Program-made: the position numbers and the translations under genes | The notes under the pieces: model-generated | Seen by the model: only the letters and a program-made list of their open reading frames with translations | Told to the model about the DNA's origin: nothing | The model's database searches: none | Shown here: positions 26,878 through 35,793 of the stretch, piece after piece | How the letters are laid out: every line of letters starts with the position of its first letter | How positions within the stretch are numbered: position 1 is the first letter of the stretch | From: Cytophagales bacterium WSM2-2 | GTDB lineage: Bacteria > Bacteroidota > Bacteroidia > Cytophagales > Cyclobacteriaceae | Reading direction: 5' to 3' | Assembly: GCA_015472025.1 (NCBI GenBank) | Contig: BNHL01000001.1 | Location: 2,530,001 to 2,594,000, forward strand | Length of the DNA: 64,000 bases

Positions 26878-28323
26878 ATGAAAAAGATATTTGTATTATT
26901 GGTTTTGACCACGACACTGGTCACTTCATGTGTCGATAGTTTAAAAGACTACAATATTGACCAGAAACGTGCTTCTTCAGTTCCTCCGGCAACGTTGTTC
27001 ACCAATGCTGTCAGGAACTTGATAGATGTTCTGAATACACCTAACGTTAACACGAATAATTTCAGGTTGTACATTCAGCAATGGGCTACTGTTACTTATA
27101 CATCCGAGCCTCGTTATGATATGACGAGCCGGACCATTCCTCAGTCGTTCTGGCAAACACTGTATCGTGATGTGATTGCAGACTTAAAGGAAGCGAAGCG
27201 GATTATTACGGCTGACAATTCTCTGGTGGCCGGAGTAAAAGCTAATCAGCTGGCTCAAATTGAAGTGATGGAAGTGTATGCATGGTCAGTTTTAGTTAAT
27301 ACGTTCGGTAATGTTCCGTACTCTAAAGCGTTTGATCCGACCAGTACCCTGCCAGGCTATGATGATGCGGCTACTGTTTACGCTGATATCCTTACGCGTC
27401 TGGATGCAGCAATAGGAAATCTAAGTAGCACAAACGTGGGATTGCCGGCGGCATCTGACTTGGTGTACAACGGCAACATGGGCCGTTGGATTAAATTCTC
27501 GAACTCATTGAAATTGAGATTGGCAATGATTCTTGCGGATAAGGATGCAACCAAGGCTCAGACAATGGTTCAACAAGCTGTGACAGGTGGAGTGATGACA
27601 AGTAATTCAGACAATGCGCGTCATCCTTTCCTGGCGACTGCACCGAACAATAACCTGGTGTCCAATAATCTAGTGGCTCCTTTTACCACACGTCAGGATT
27701 TTGTTGCCAGCAAGACGATCGTAGATAAGATGAATACCCTCAATGATCCAAGAATGATCAATTATTTCAACGAAGTGACTCCCGGAGTTTTTGTTGGAGG
27801 AGTTAATGGGTATCCCAATACGTATGCTTCTACATCACACATCAGTGACAAGATAGCGAACCCCAGTTTTGAGGCATTGTTTATAGACTATGCAGAGGTG
27901 GAATTCCTGTTGGCAGAAGCAGCAGCGCGCGGCTTTATTGCAGGTGGTGCTGGTGTAGCAGAAACGCATTACAATGCCGCCATTACCGGATCAATTACTT
28001 ACTGGGGTGGCACAACTGGGGCTGCAACAAACTATTTGGCACAAGCCGGGGTAGCTTATACCACAGCGGCTGGAGGGTACAAGCAAAAAATTGGAGAGCA
28101 GAAGTTCCTGGCCCTGAACAATCGGGGTTATGACGCTTGGGTTGAATGGAGACGCCTTGATTCTCCAACATTGACACCAGCGGTCGCAGGTCTCTTCATT
28201 CCTCTACGTTTGATTTACCCGGTAAGTGAGCAAACACAGAACGGTAAAGCTTACGATGAAGCAGTTGCCGCTATGGGTGGTAGCGATATCACCACAGTAA
28301 AACTGTTCTGGGACATGTTTTAA
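26878..28323 (+). CDS. SusD/RagB-family nutrient-binding lipoprotein
   Basis: A 481-residue surface lipoprotein that captures the ligand and caps the SusC-like barrel. The lipobox Cys18 lies in TLVTSC. The body is helical with TPR-like repeats. Motifs such as LFTNAVRN, YRDVIADLKEAKRII, GNMGRWIKFSNSLKLRLAM, EVEFLLAEAAARG and YDAWVEWRRLDSPTL are those of the SusD-like 2 subgroup, which is often found with peptide- or unknown-substrate transporters. It follows susC by 8 bp and is closed by an intrinsic terminator, so the pair is a two-gene operon. Confidence 0.94.
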   Translation: MKKIFVLLVLTTTLVTSCVDSLKDYNIDQKRASSVPPATLFTNAVRNLIDVLNTPNVNTNNFRLYIQQWATVTYTSEPRYDMTSRTIPQSFWQTLYRDVIADLKEAKRIITADNSLVAGVKANQLAQIEVMEVYAWSVLVNTFGNVPYSKAFDPTSTLPGYDDAATVYADILTRLDAAIGNLSSTNVGLPAASDLVYNGNMGRWIKFSNSLKLRLAMILADKDATKAQTMVQQAVTGGVMTSNSDNARHPFLATAPNNNLVSNNLVAPFTTRQDFVASKTIVDKMNTLNDPRMINYFNEVTPGVFVGGVNGYPNTYASTSHISDKIANPSFEALFIDYAEVEFLLAEAAARGFIAGGAGVAETHYNAAITGSITYWGGTTGAATNYLAQAGVAYTTAAGGYKQKIGEQKFLALNNRGYDAWVEWRRLDSPTLTPAVAGLFIPLRLIYPVSEQTQNGKAYDEAVAAMGGSDITTVKLFWDMF

Positions 28324-28341
28324 AGAAGTGAATTTTAGTTT

Positions 28342-28376
28342 AAAGAGGCTGTTTCTTAGACAGCCTCTTTTTTTTA
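28342..28376 (+). terminator. intrinsic terminator after susD
   Basis: AAAGAGGCTGT pairs with ACAGCCTCTTT in an 11-bp stem with a 7-nt loop, followed by a run of T. It ends the susC-susD operon and lies before the convergent LytTR gene. Confidence 0.95.
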
Positions 28377-28391
28377 TAAAAAAACCAATGT

Positions 28392-29099
28392 TTACAAGTC
28401 TTTCCTGTAGGAGCTAATTCTACTCATCAATTGTTTTTTATAAGTCGCTCCGATAGGAAGATGATCCGCTCCTATTTCCACCTCATCTTTTGAAATCGAA
28501 CGTACTGCGTCTAACCTTGCAATGAACGAATTGTGTATGCGGACAAATTCGGATGATAACATCTCTTCGAGGTTCTTCATCGACATCAAACTCATGATTT
28601 TCTCTGATGTAGTCACAATGGTAACATATTCTTTTGCACCCTTGATATATAAAATCGTTTTCAAATCGATCCGAACCAATTTGGTGCCATCCTTGACAAA
28701 AATAAAATTGGATTGACTTTTTTCTTCCGATGAAATACTGGAGTGGCCGAGCCGTTCAGAGATTTTATTAACAGCCTTCAGGTAGCGGTTAAAGTCAAAG
28801 GGCTTTAGGAGGTAATCGACCACATCGAGTTCAAAACCCTCGAGTGCATATTCAGCATAAGCTGTCGTAAATATGATCAGCGGCCGCTTGCTGAGGGTTT
28901 TGAGAAAATCGATGCCGGTGAGATCTGGCATTTGAATATCCAAGAACAGAACATCCACTTTTTGTTTTGTCAATAGAGTGCGGGCCGCCAGCGCATTCTG
29001 AACTGAACCTGCCAATGTTAACTCAGGTGTTTTGGAAATAAACTCTTCCAATAGCTTTCGAGCCAGCGGCTCATCATCGATAATCAGGCAGCGGATCAT
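28392..29099 (-). CDS. LytTR-family response regulator
   Basis: A 235-residue two-component regulator with a receiver domain (phospho-acceptor Asp54 in LFLDIQMPD, acidic pocket IIDDEP, Lys in LLKPFD) and a C-terminal LytTR DNA-binding domain (SNFIFVKDGTKLVRIDL, GAKEYVTIVTTSEKIM, FVRIHNSFIA). Its start overlaps the stop of the histidine kinase gene by 4 bp, so the two are translationally coupled partners. The target genes are unknown. The adjacent susC/susD operon is a candidate by position only. Confidence 0.93.
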   Translation of the reverse strand: MIRCLIIDDEPLARKLLEEFISKTPELTLAGSVQNALAARTLLTKQKVDVLFLDIQMPDLTGIDFLKTLSKRPLIIFTTAYAEYALEGFELDVVDYLLKPFDFNRYLKAVNKISERLGHSSISSEEKSQSNFIFVKDGTKLVRIDLKTILYIKGAKEYVTIVTTSEKIMSLMSMKNLEEMLSSEFVRIHNSFIARLDAVRSISKDEVEIGADHLPIGATYKKQLMSRISSYRKDL

Positions 29100-30124
29100 A
29101 AACTTAAAGTTAGCTTAGCCTTATAAATACCATCACTAATCATGATGTCAAGTGTGTGTCTCTCTGGATAGCTTAGATCTAAACGCTGGCGGAGATTGTT
29201 CAGACCAAAGCCGGACTTGAGCTTGGTGCTGTCAGGGGTTACGATTTTGTTTGAAATTTCGAATGTGATTTCGCGCTCATTGACTTTCAAAGTCATCTTG
29301 ATCCAACAGTCCGCGTCTCCGTCACGGATCCCGTGCTTAAAAGAATTTTCTACCAGGGTGATCAGTAGCAAAGGAGCAATTTCAACTCCATGAAGGTTCC
29401 CGGATTTTTCAAACTGCAAATTAAATTTCTGGTTTAGCCGGATTGACTCCAGGTGAATATAATCCTGCAGATGATCCAATTCTCTGGAGAGCGCTACACT
29501 TGCCTTATTGGCATCGTAAATCATAAAGCGCATCATGTTAGAGAGTTTAATCACAACGTCATTAGCCGCGGGAGATTTTGCATAGACCAGGTAGTTCAGG
29601 TTGTGTAGAGTGTTGAATAGAAAATGAGGATTGATTTGTGCTTTCAGGTAATTCAGTTCAGCTGTTAGCTTTTCATTGCGCAGTTGTTTCTGCTTGTTTT
29701 CCAGATCAAACCTGTCAAAAGCAAACCTGATTAGTCCGATAAAAATGATAAACACGAGAATGTCCCAGGTGCTGCTTATGATTCTGGCGATCCTGATGGA
29801 TTTGAAATAATCTTCTTGCGGAAGTAGATCATGATAAATAAATGTTTCTAACGTCATGCCAACGGAAACCATAACAGCGAGGAGCAAGACCAAGATAAAA
29901 AAATATCTACCTATTTTCTTTTGATCTAACCATACTGGCAATACGAAGAAATAGTGAAGATAGCTGGCCGCGGCTTTGATTGTTACAGATACCGACACGA
30001 CAATCGCTGCCTTTTTTAAACCAAGGAAAGATTGCAGATCGAAAATGCGATAGGAGGCGTATAAAACCCAAAATGCAACGTGAAGAATCAGCACCTGGTA
30101 TTTTTCAAAAGCAGCCTTCAGCAT
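29096..30124 (-). CDS. LytS/YpdA-type sensor histidine kinase
   Basis: A 342-residue membrane kinase with four hydrophobic helices in the first about 135 residues and no periplasmic sensor domain. These are followed by the His_kinase (PF06580) domain with the phospho-accepting His167 in LKAQINPHFLFNTLHNLNYL and an ATPase domain (LITLVENSFKHG, GFGLNNLRQRL). The partner is the LytTR regulator overlapping its 3' end. The signal sensed is unknown. Cognate pairs of this build are frequent in Cytophagales. Confidence 0.92.
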   Translation of the reverse strand: MLKAAFEKYQVLILHVAFWVLYASYRIFDLQSFLGLKKAAIVVSVSVTIKAAASYLHYFFVLPVWLDQKKIGRYFFILVLLLAVMVSVGMTLETFIYHDLLPQEDYFKSIRIARIISSTWDILVFIIFIGLIRFAFDRFDLENKQKQLRNEKLTAELNYLKAQINPHFLFNTLHNLNYLVYAKSPAANDVVIKLSNMMRFMIYDANKASVALSRELDHLQDYIHLESIRLNQKFNLQFEKSGNLHGVEIAPLLLITLVENSFKHGIRDGDADCWIKMTLKVNEREITFEISNKIVTPDSTKLKSGFGLNNLRQRLDLSYPERHTLDIMISDGIYKAKLTLSL

Positions 30125-30142
30125 AATTCAACAAGTTAGCAT

Positions 30143-30331
30143 TTGCGATTAATAGTATCGTCAATCTTCAACACTTTTGATGAGGTGCTCCACGAATTGA
30201 TTGAAATCTTCAATCGATTGGATCAGTTTGAGAAAACGATAGAAGAGATGATTCCTTTATTGCGGAAGTTGAAAATAGTAAACCAAAGCAATTCATTTCA
30301 GTTCATTTACATCAAACATCAAATGATATGA
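30143..30331 (+). CDS. candidate small coiled-coil ORF coupled to the next gene
   Basis: A 62-codon frame opens with TTG and has no ATG until residue 36. Its translation looks protein-like and helical (FDEVLHELIEIFNRLDQFEK ... EEMIPLLRKLKIV), and its TGA overlaps the ATG of the following gene as ATGA. That overlap is what a coupled small gene would show. The first third is antisense-proximal to the kinase promoter, and the sequence has no recognised family. It may be a real small protein, a fragment, or chance. Confidence 0.3.
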   Translation: MRLIVSSIFNTFDEVLHELIEIFNRLDQFEKTIEEMIPLLRKLKIVNQSNSFQFIYIKHQMI

Positions 30332-31119
30332 AAACAGTTCTTTTCTTTTTACCATTGATCATACTTGTATTTTTAGAATTGATTGTAGTGGAAGTGTTTG
30401 CCCAGCCGGGTGACACTATGGTTATCAAATCCGAGAATCTTGTACTAAGCAACATTAATTATGGCAGGCATACTTATCTCGTATACAACAAGAGAACAAA
30501 GGAAGGGCCTGCGGTAAGGCTGACCTTAGTCAAAATAAATGTGGAGGCCAAGACGTACAATGGAAAGCCGGCAGTTTCCATCACTCAGCAGTGGGACCAG
30601 GACACTGTTATTCATACCGCAACAACAGTGCTTGATCAGAAAACTTTTTCCACTCTGGCTCACAATACATTTTGGAAGCGATTAGGCTACACGGGGAAAT
30701 ATGATTTTCTAAAAAAGGAAGTTTCATTTGAAGGAAAGATCGTTGATTCTGTCAGAACGAAATCGATCAAAGATTTTGACGAATCATTTTCATCATATAG
30801 TCTAAACTGGCACTCTGATCTTTTAATTTTCCCGTTACTTCCGTTCAAAGCCAATCGTGTGTTTAAAATAAATTTTTATGATCCGGGGTTCGGGAAGCCG
30901 CAGCAGGTTATTTACACAGTCGAAGGAAGTGAAACACTGGCGAGTGGCACTGGAGAAAGAATCGATTGCTGGACACTGATTATTAAATATACAAAGCCGG
31001 GACCTAGCTATCAGAAATTCTGGATATCAAAGAAGGCGCATGAAGTATTGAAAGAAGAAGACATGTTCAACGGCCAGTATCGTTACAAATTGAAAATGGC
31101 TGTTTCAGAGAACAATTAA
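30328..31119 (+). CDS. hypothetical exported protein (DUF3108-like by appearance)
   Basis: A 263-residue protein with a signal peptide (hydrophobic residues about 3-25, ending VFAQPGD). The mature part alternates hydrophobic residues as in a beta-rich lipid-binding fold. The pattern 'INFYDPGFGKPQQVIYTVEGSETL ... DCWTLIIKY' with 'QKFWISKKAHEVLKEE' near the end resembles DUF3108 proteins, but I cannot confirm this without a profile search. It stands alone on this strand and ends in a terminator shared with the convergent GtaA-like gene. Confidence 0.65.
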   Translation: MKTVLFFLPLIILVFLELIVVEVFAQPGDTMVIKSENLVLSNINYGRHTYLVYNKRTKEGPAVRLTLVKINVEAKTYNGKPAVSITQQWDQDTVIHTATTVLDQKTFSTLAHNTFWKRLGYTGKYDFLKKEVSFEGKIVDSVRTKSIKDFDESFSSYSLNWHSDLLIFPLLPFKANRVFKINFYDPGFGKPQQVIYTVEGSETLASGTGERIDCWTLIIKYTKPGPSYQKFWISKKAHEVLKEEDMFNGQYRYKLKMAVSENN

Positions 31120-31153
31120 AAATAATCCTCCCGATATGGAGGATTATTTTTTC
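31118..31153. terminator. bidirectional intrinsic terminator
   Basis: AATAATCCTCC (31121-31131) pairs with GGAGGATTATT (31138-31148), with A-run and T-run flanks on both sides. It overlaps the stop codon regions of both convergent genes and should terminate transcripts from both strands. Confidence 0.93.
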
Positions 31154-33507
31154 TTCATCATTTTAATGAAATACCCACCTACTACGGACCGTGCCTGAAA
31201 TCCTACCTGCTTTCCGTCAATAGTTTCATGCCAGTCGCTGAGAGGAACACGGGTCGGGGTTTCGGTCGCGTATTTGTAAACCGGGTTGATGATTGCATCA
31301 AAATCTTTCTGGCTGGTGGCCAATGTAGCCGTCCACAAAATCCAGTCGGACTTGGTGTAAGTCTTACGGCTGTCGAGTGGCAGGCCGAATTTCTTTTGCT
31401 GTCTCAAATAAAACGCAATTTCTTTTTGTGCTACCTCGGCCGGAAATATTTTCAACCCGAGGAGTTCATCCCACACGAGATTATATTTTTGGCTCCAGGT
31501 ATTTGATGCTCCGAAAGCCAGTGAATAGTGATCTGTGTCTTTTGCCATTTCCGTCCATTTAGTGGCCAGTGATTTTGCAAGGGCGGTATACTCCTCGGCT
31601 ACTTTTTGATTCCCCATCATACCGGCAAGTTTTCCGTATCCGGCAATCGCCACAATCGACTTGATCGAGAGGTTGGCGTTCCGTGCGAGATGACCTGCAA
31701 AATCATCTGTGCAAAGCTGGTTCGCCGGGTCAAAGCCTTCTTTCTTCAGGAATTCGACCCAGGTGGTAAGTGTGGCCCAGTGTTTTTTTGCATAATCAGC
31801 ATTTCCTTCGCGATCAGCAATCGCTGTAACGAGGATGATCATGTTGCCGCATTCTTCTACAGGCATGTCTTCCGGATACGTTTGCCCGTTTGCCAATGGA
31901 TAAGTCCCCAGGTCGTGTGCAGCAAAGGGTTTTGTCCATTGTTTGCTTTCGCTGTATTCAAAAATAAATTCCAGCATTCCCTTCATCAGTTCCGTATTGT
32001 ACAAAAGAAACAAAGGAGCCGAAGGGTAAGTGACGTCAACAGTCCCGATCGAGCCATTGGAGAAATTCTCTTTTGAGAAAAACAGGAGTCCGCCATCAGG
32101 CTTGGCAACGACCTTGTGAGCAGCAATGGCCTGGCGGTAGGCGATCACACAGAGTTCAGCATACGTTGAGCCCCCGGCGGTAGTCGCGTCAGCAAATATT
32201 TTTTTGTCAAAGGCACCACATTTTTTTATTAAACGCTCGTAGTCCTTTTCAGCGTCAATCAACAGTTGTTCAGCTGTCATTTTTTCATCTCTGCGCCACC
32301 AGGCTCTTAGATTTTTCCCAAAATATTGTACTGAATAAATGTCATCGTAAGCTAAAACGCTATGCGATTCAACAGGCTGTGCTGTTACTTTTCCAAAATC
32401 AAAAGAAGAGCCTAGGCGGCCTGGAATACTTTTGTTTACACGGAATTTTTTTGGAGTCGCAAGGTAGAAATAGCCCCAGTCAATCCGGACGTTGTCTCCC
32501 TTACGGCCAAGGATACGTTGATCCGTAGTACCTGCTTTCGAAATACTGAGATCTCCTTTCTCAAAATTTTCAATATTCACTTTTTGAATTGAATTGTTTG
32601 CTGCAATCTGACCAGAGGCCTGTAGACTTAATTGCACATCGTGTGCGTTGCTGTCATTTGATTTGACGCTGAAAGTAATGTATGAAGCCGGTCGACTCAA
32701 AACTTCGAGCTCATCCAGCAAGAGAGGTGAAGTGAAATTAACCGTAAGGTCAATTTCGCCTGCAGTGAATTCGTATTTAGTTTGAGTCGCAGAAACAGTC
32801 AGCGCATTTTGTTTGGCGAGTAGCCCTGTGGGCGGTGTTGAGCGAGTGATGAGTCCCGCATCAATAAAACCAGGACCTTGTGGATTAGTGCAATGAATAC
32901 TTAACCGGTTCTTTCCTGCCTTCAATGCACCATGTGTTCCATCAGACAACTGTCTTGTTACATAGTCACCAACGGCACATGGGCTGCACTCAAAGGCCGG
33001 TATGCCATTGAGATATACTTCTACATCATCATCGTACTGGATATTGAGCATCAGGTTTCCGTTCGGGATTGATGCTAATTCGAAATCACGTACAAGCCAG
33101 ACTTCTCTCGTGGTCCATTTTGTTTTTGCATTGCTTCCAATGGGAGCTAAACCTGATTTCCATCCTTCCGCGTTGAAATTCTGATTGATCCAGTCGGATG
33201 AAGGTTTCTCAAACGTGTATCGGACATTCACTTCTGCATCACTTCCCGTAGGCAGAACAACCGATGCATCGGAAATGGGTTGCCCAAGGAAAGTGTATGT
33301 TTTCCCGTCCACAGTAATTGTACCGTGGAGTGCATGCTCAGTTCCGGTCCAGTGCTTCGTTGGTTCGCTTGTCAGCTTATCATTGAATGACCAAATGCTA
33401 AAATAAGGATCATGTGTAATGAGTGGATAAGCTGGGGCTTTTGTAACCTGGCTGATAGCACTATGTGATAGTAAAAGGAAGCCAAGGGCGACTGACGCAA
33501 TTTTCAT
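31144..33507 (-). CDS. GtaA-type glutaminase-family protein (DUF4964/5127/4965/1793 architecture)
   Basis: A 787-residue secreted protein with a signal peptide (MKIASVALGFLLLSHSAISQ). The order of regions matches bacterial GtaA-like proteins: an N-terminal segment (YPLITHDPYFSIWSFNDKLT, DUF4964-like), a beta-sandwich middle, then a six-hairpin C-terminal domain with DLGTYPLANGQTYPEDMPVEECGNM, WVEFLKKEGFDPANQLCTDDFAGH and SDWHETIDGKQVGFQARSVVGG. Fungal members hydrolyse glutamine; the bacterial activity is mostly unproven, and the six-hairpin fold also suits a glycoside hydrolase. A galactose-binding-like insert (ENVQ-poor, WLVRDFELASIPNG) lies near 140-230. It is 30 bp downstream of the S33 peptidase gene, probably in one transcript. 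Confidence 0.85.
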   Translation of the reverse strand: MKIASVALGFLLLSHSAISQVTKAPAYPLITHDPYFSIWSFNDKLTSEPTKHWTGTEHALHGTITVDGKTYTFLGQPISDASVVLPTGSDAEVNVRYTFEKPSSDWINQNFNAEGWKSGLAPIGSNAKTKWTTREVWLVRDFELASIPNGNLMLNIQYDDDVEVYLNGIPAFECSPCAVGDYVTRQLSDGTHGALKAGKNRLSIHCTNPQGPGFIDAGLITRSTPPTGLLAKQNALTVSATQTKYEFTAGEIDLTVNFTSPLLLDELEVLSRPASYITFSVKSNDSNAHDVQLSLQASGQIAANNSIQKVNIENFEKGDLSISKAGTTDQRILGRKGDNVRIDWGYFYLATPKKFRVNKSIPGRLGSSFDFGKVTAQPVESHSVLAYDDIYSVQYFGKNLRAWWRRDEKMTAEQLLIDAEKDYERLIKKCGAFDKKIFADATTAGGSTYAELCVIAYRQAIAAHKVVAKPDGGLLFFSKENFSNGSIGTVDVTYPSAPLFLLYNTELMKGMLEFIFEYSESKQWTKPFAAHDLGTYPLANGQTYPEDMPVEECGNMIILVTAIADREGNADYAKKHWATLTTWVEFLKKEGFDPANQLCTDDFAGHLARNANLSIKSIVAIAGYGKLAGMMGNQKVAEEYTALAKSLATKWTEMAKDTDHYSLAFGASNTWSQKYNLVWDELLGLKIFPAEVAQKEIAFYLRQQKKFGLPLDSRKTYTKSDWILWTATLATSQKDFDAIINPVYKYATETPTRVPLSDWHETIDGKQVGFQARSVVGGYFIKMMKKK

Positions 33508-33537
33508 GAGAATCTTAGGTTAGAAAGAATTTTGAAA

Positions 33538-34548
33538 TTAAAATTTTCCGGTATCCACATCTTTAATAAACTGGATGAGCCCGGGGAAATAGTGATCTTG
33601 ATCATCCCACATGGAAAGATGGCTGCCGTTAGGACACAGCAGAAACCGGCCGCGTTTTACTTGCGTGGAAATCCATTTCATGTGTTCGGGATCCATGGTG
33701 TCATGCTGCGCACCAATGGTAAGTGTAGGAACGATTAATTCCGGAAGCCTTGCTTTGACATCCCATTTTTCAAGACGTCCCGAAATTCCAAATTCACTGG
33801 GGCCTTGCATCAAAGTATAAACCGTATTGTTGAGATGTTTGAATGCACGGTTGACAGGATCAGGCCACTGGGCAGCAGTAAAACGGCAAAGGTGTTGCTC
33901 GTAAAAATTTGGTAATAGAAGCTCCATGTAGCGTGGATTGGAATAATCTTTTTTAGCCTCAATAGTGCGGACTTCTGCGAGTACTTTTGGATCCATTTGT
34001 TTCGCCAAAACTTCTTCAGCATATTTTCCATAGTCAATCGCACTTGCCATCATATTGGAGATGATCAGGCCTTTCAGGTTCTTCTGATATTTCAGTGCGT
34101 ACTCCATCGCCAGGATTCCACCCCAGGAGCTGCCAAGCAAATAAAAATTAGTGCTGTCGAGCTTCAGGGCCTTGCGTACATCTTCAACTTCTTCAACAAA
34201 GCGAGCAGTTTTCCATAAGCTCGTGTCGTTAGGTTGGTCACTGTAATAGGAACCCAGTTGATCGTAGTAATAGTACTCGATTCCTTCTTGTGGAAGGAAG
34301 CTGTCAAAACTTTCGAAATATTCGTGTGTTGCTGAGGGACCACCATGCAGTAGCAGTAATTTAATTTTAGGGTTGTTACCAACTCGTTTGGTCCATACAT
34401 TATATTTTCCGTTCATGATCGGGATCATTTTTACACCACCGGCTTTTACACCGGTTTCCTGAAGATCGAAGTAGGAAGTTTGTGACTTCTCATCCTTTGG
34501 CTGGCATGAGATAAGAGCTACCAGCACGAGTGCAACAAAGTTTTTCAT
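33538..34548 (-). CDS. lipoprotein S33 peptidase (proline iminopeptidase-like)
   Basis: An alpha/beta hydrolase of 336 residues with a lipobox (Cys15 in ALISC), so it is membrane-anchored outside the cytoplasm. The catalytic triad is readable: Ser141 in GSSWGG, Asp in GAQHDTMDP and His in NGSHLSMWDD. The oxyanion-hole HGGPSATHEYFE and YYYYDQLGS are typical of proline iminopeptidases (S33). It likely trims N-terminal proline from peptides. Gaps of 50 bp upstream and 30 bp downstream connect it to the DM13 gene and the GtaA-like gene. Confidence 0.9.
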   Translation of the reverse strand: MKNFVALVLVALISCQPKDEKSQTSYFDLQETGVKAGGVKMIPIMNGKYNVWTKRVGNNPKIKLLLLHGGPSATHEYFESFDSFLPQEGIEYYYYDQLGSYYSDQPNDTSLWKTARFVEEVEDVRKALKLDSTNFYLLGSSWGGILAMEYALKYQKNLKGLIISNMMASAIDYGKYAEEVLAKQMDPKVLAEVRTIEAKKDYSNPRYMELLLPNFYEQHLCRFTAAQWPDPVNRAFKHLNNTVYTLMQGPSEFGISGRLEKWDVKARLPELIVPTLTIGAQHDTMDPEHMKWISTQVKRGRFLLCPNGSHLSMWDDQDHYFPGLIQFIKDVDTGKF

Positions 34549-34598
34549 AGCGTTGGGGTTGAGGTAATCCCTAAGCTACTGAAATTTTTAAAATTCAG

Positions 34599-35021
34599 TT
34601 ACTTGATTTCTGCGTGCGCAAAGTCGACCGAATACGCCTGGCACCAGATGTGCACATAGTTATAACTGACGATACTGGGATTTCCGGGCACGGAATAAAT
34701 CTGACGGCCTGTAACTGCCTGCAATTTTCCGACCCGGATATAATCGGCAGCATTTACATCTTTGCTTAGGTACACGTAAAGATCGGGACCGCTGTGCGAA
34801 ACAAATGGATCGAGTGTGATGTATTTTATTCCTGACTGATCATAAACTTTTGCTGTGCCCGAAGTTGGTCCATCGAGGCCGATGAAGGTGCCTTTCTTCA
34901 GCAATTGAGCTTTTATCGAATCGAAAGCGCTGTTCGTGAGAGCAGGCACTACAGGAGTTGTATTTTGAGGTGAGCATCCAACAAAGAGAATCGCAGCAAC
35001 GATTACCAGGATAGTTTTCAT
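34599..35021 (-). CDS. DM13-domain lipoprotein
   Basis: A 140-residue lipoprotein (lipobox Cys16 in LFVGC) whose mature part is a DM13 domain: KKGTFIGLDGPTSGTAKVY, SHSGPDLYVYLSKD and VHIWCQAYSVDFAHAEI. DM13 domains are proposed to have electron-transfer or redox roles with a conserved cysteine, present here as WCQ, but none has been proven in bacteria. The start at 35021 overlaps the stop of the upstream barrel gene by 4 bp. A 12-residue upstream extension would lie inside that gene. Confidence 0.85.
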   Translation of the reverse strand: MKTILVIVAAILFVGCSPQNTTPVVPALTNSAFDSIKAQLLKKGTFIGLDGPTSGTAKVYDQSGIKYITLDPFVSHSGPDLYVYLSKDVNAADYIRVGKLQAVTGRQIYSVPGNPSIVSYNYVHIWCQAYSVDFAHAEIK

Positions 35022-35731
35022 GTTTTTTGTTTTAGTCGATAAGTAAACCCGATGCATGCAAGGAGAGACTTGTTTCTAAACCGATCGTTTTCCTGAGGGA
35101 ATTGCTGCACTTTAACAGTAGTCGTGTATTCCGTAAAAAGAAATTGTGCTCCCGCCTTTAAAGACCATTTGTCACTCAGTGAGTAACGCACAAAGAATTC
35201 AGAGTTAAGGCCCCCATTGTCGTTGTCGCTCACTAGTAAGATATTAAAAAGCGTTGGTGAAGCGTTTGCCATTTTCCCGACAGGCCCATTGATATAATTT
35301 CCACTTCGGCTGGCTCCGAAGGAAAAACCGATCGCATCGATATTAAAGCCTGCTGTTATTTTAGAACTTACCTGGTAGTCGATGTTGATACTCAGGTTAA
35401 GACAATTCAGCTGAGGTGATTTCACCAGGAATGTATCGATGTTTGTGGTTATGTTGTCTTTGAAAATAATAAGAGGGCTAGTGCTCTCCGAGGTAAGTGA
35501 AGCAGGTGCTGTAATGTAATACTGATTCGCCCCCAGGTACGAGGTGAACCTTCCGCCAATTCCAATTCCCAGTTTTTGACTTGCTCCTAAGTTCCAGAAA
35601 TGGACATATGATACCGCAAAAGTTCCCTGGTATTTTGCCGCTCCGAAAGTTACGTCTGCGTAGTTTGAAATGCGCTGAGCTGAGCAATAACCGGCAATAA
35701 GGAAAAACAGTCCTGCGAATGAGAATTTCAT
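35018..35731 (-). CDS. hypothetical outer-membrane beta-barrel protein
   Basis: A 237-residue exported protein with a signal peptide (MKFSFAGLFFLIAGYCSAQ). The mature part has alternating beta-strand character with repeated aromatic ends (GIGIGGRFTSYLGANQYY, FFVRYSLSDKWSLKAGAQFL) and a terminal strand ending in ACIGFTYRLKQKT. No specific family is recognised. Translationally coupled (ATGA) to the DM13 lipoprotein, so the two may act together at the outer membrane. Confidence 0.75.
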   Translation of the reverse strand: MKFSFAGLFFLIAGYCSAQRISNYADVTFGAAKYQGTFAVSYVHFWNLGASQKLGIGIGGRFTSYLGANQYYITAPASLTSESTSPLIIFKDNITTNIDTFLVKSPQLNCLNLSINIDYQVSSKITAGFNIDAIGFSFGASRSGNYINGPVGKMANASPTLFNILLVSDNDNGGLNSEFFVRYSLSDKWSLKAGAQFLFTEYTTTVKVQQFPQENDRFRNKSLLACIGFTYRLKQKT

Positions 35732-35793
35732 TGCGCTAAAGTACCTCACAGTGGCCGGTCTGAATGTCGCTCGGGTGACGAATGCAGAAGTCG

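Noticed and set aside
31606..32076. 156-codon plus-strand frame inside the GtaA-like gene
   Set aside because: It is antisense to a clear family member, with no supporting motif.
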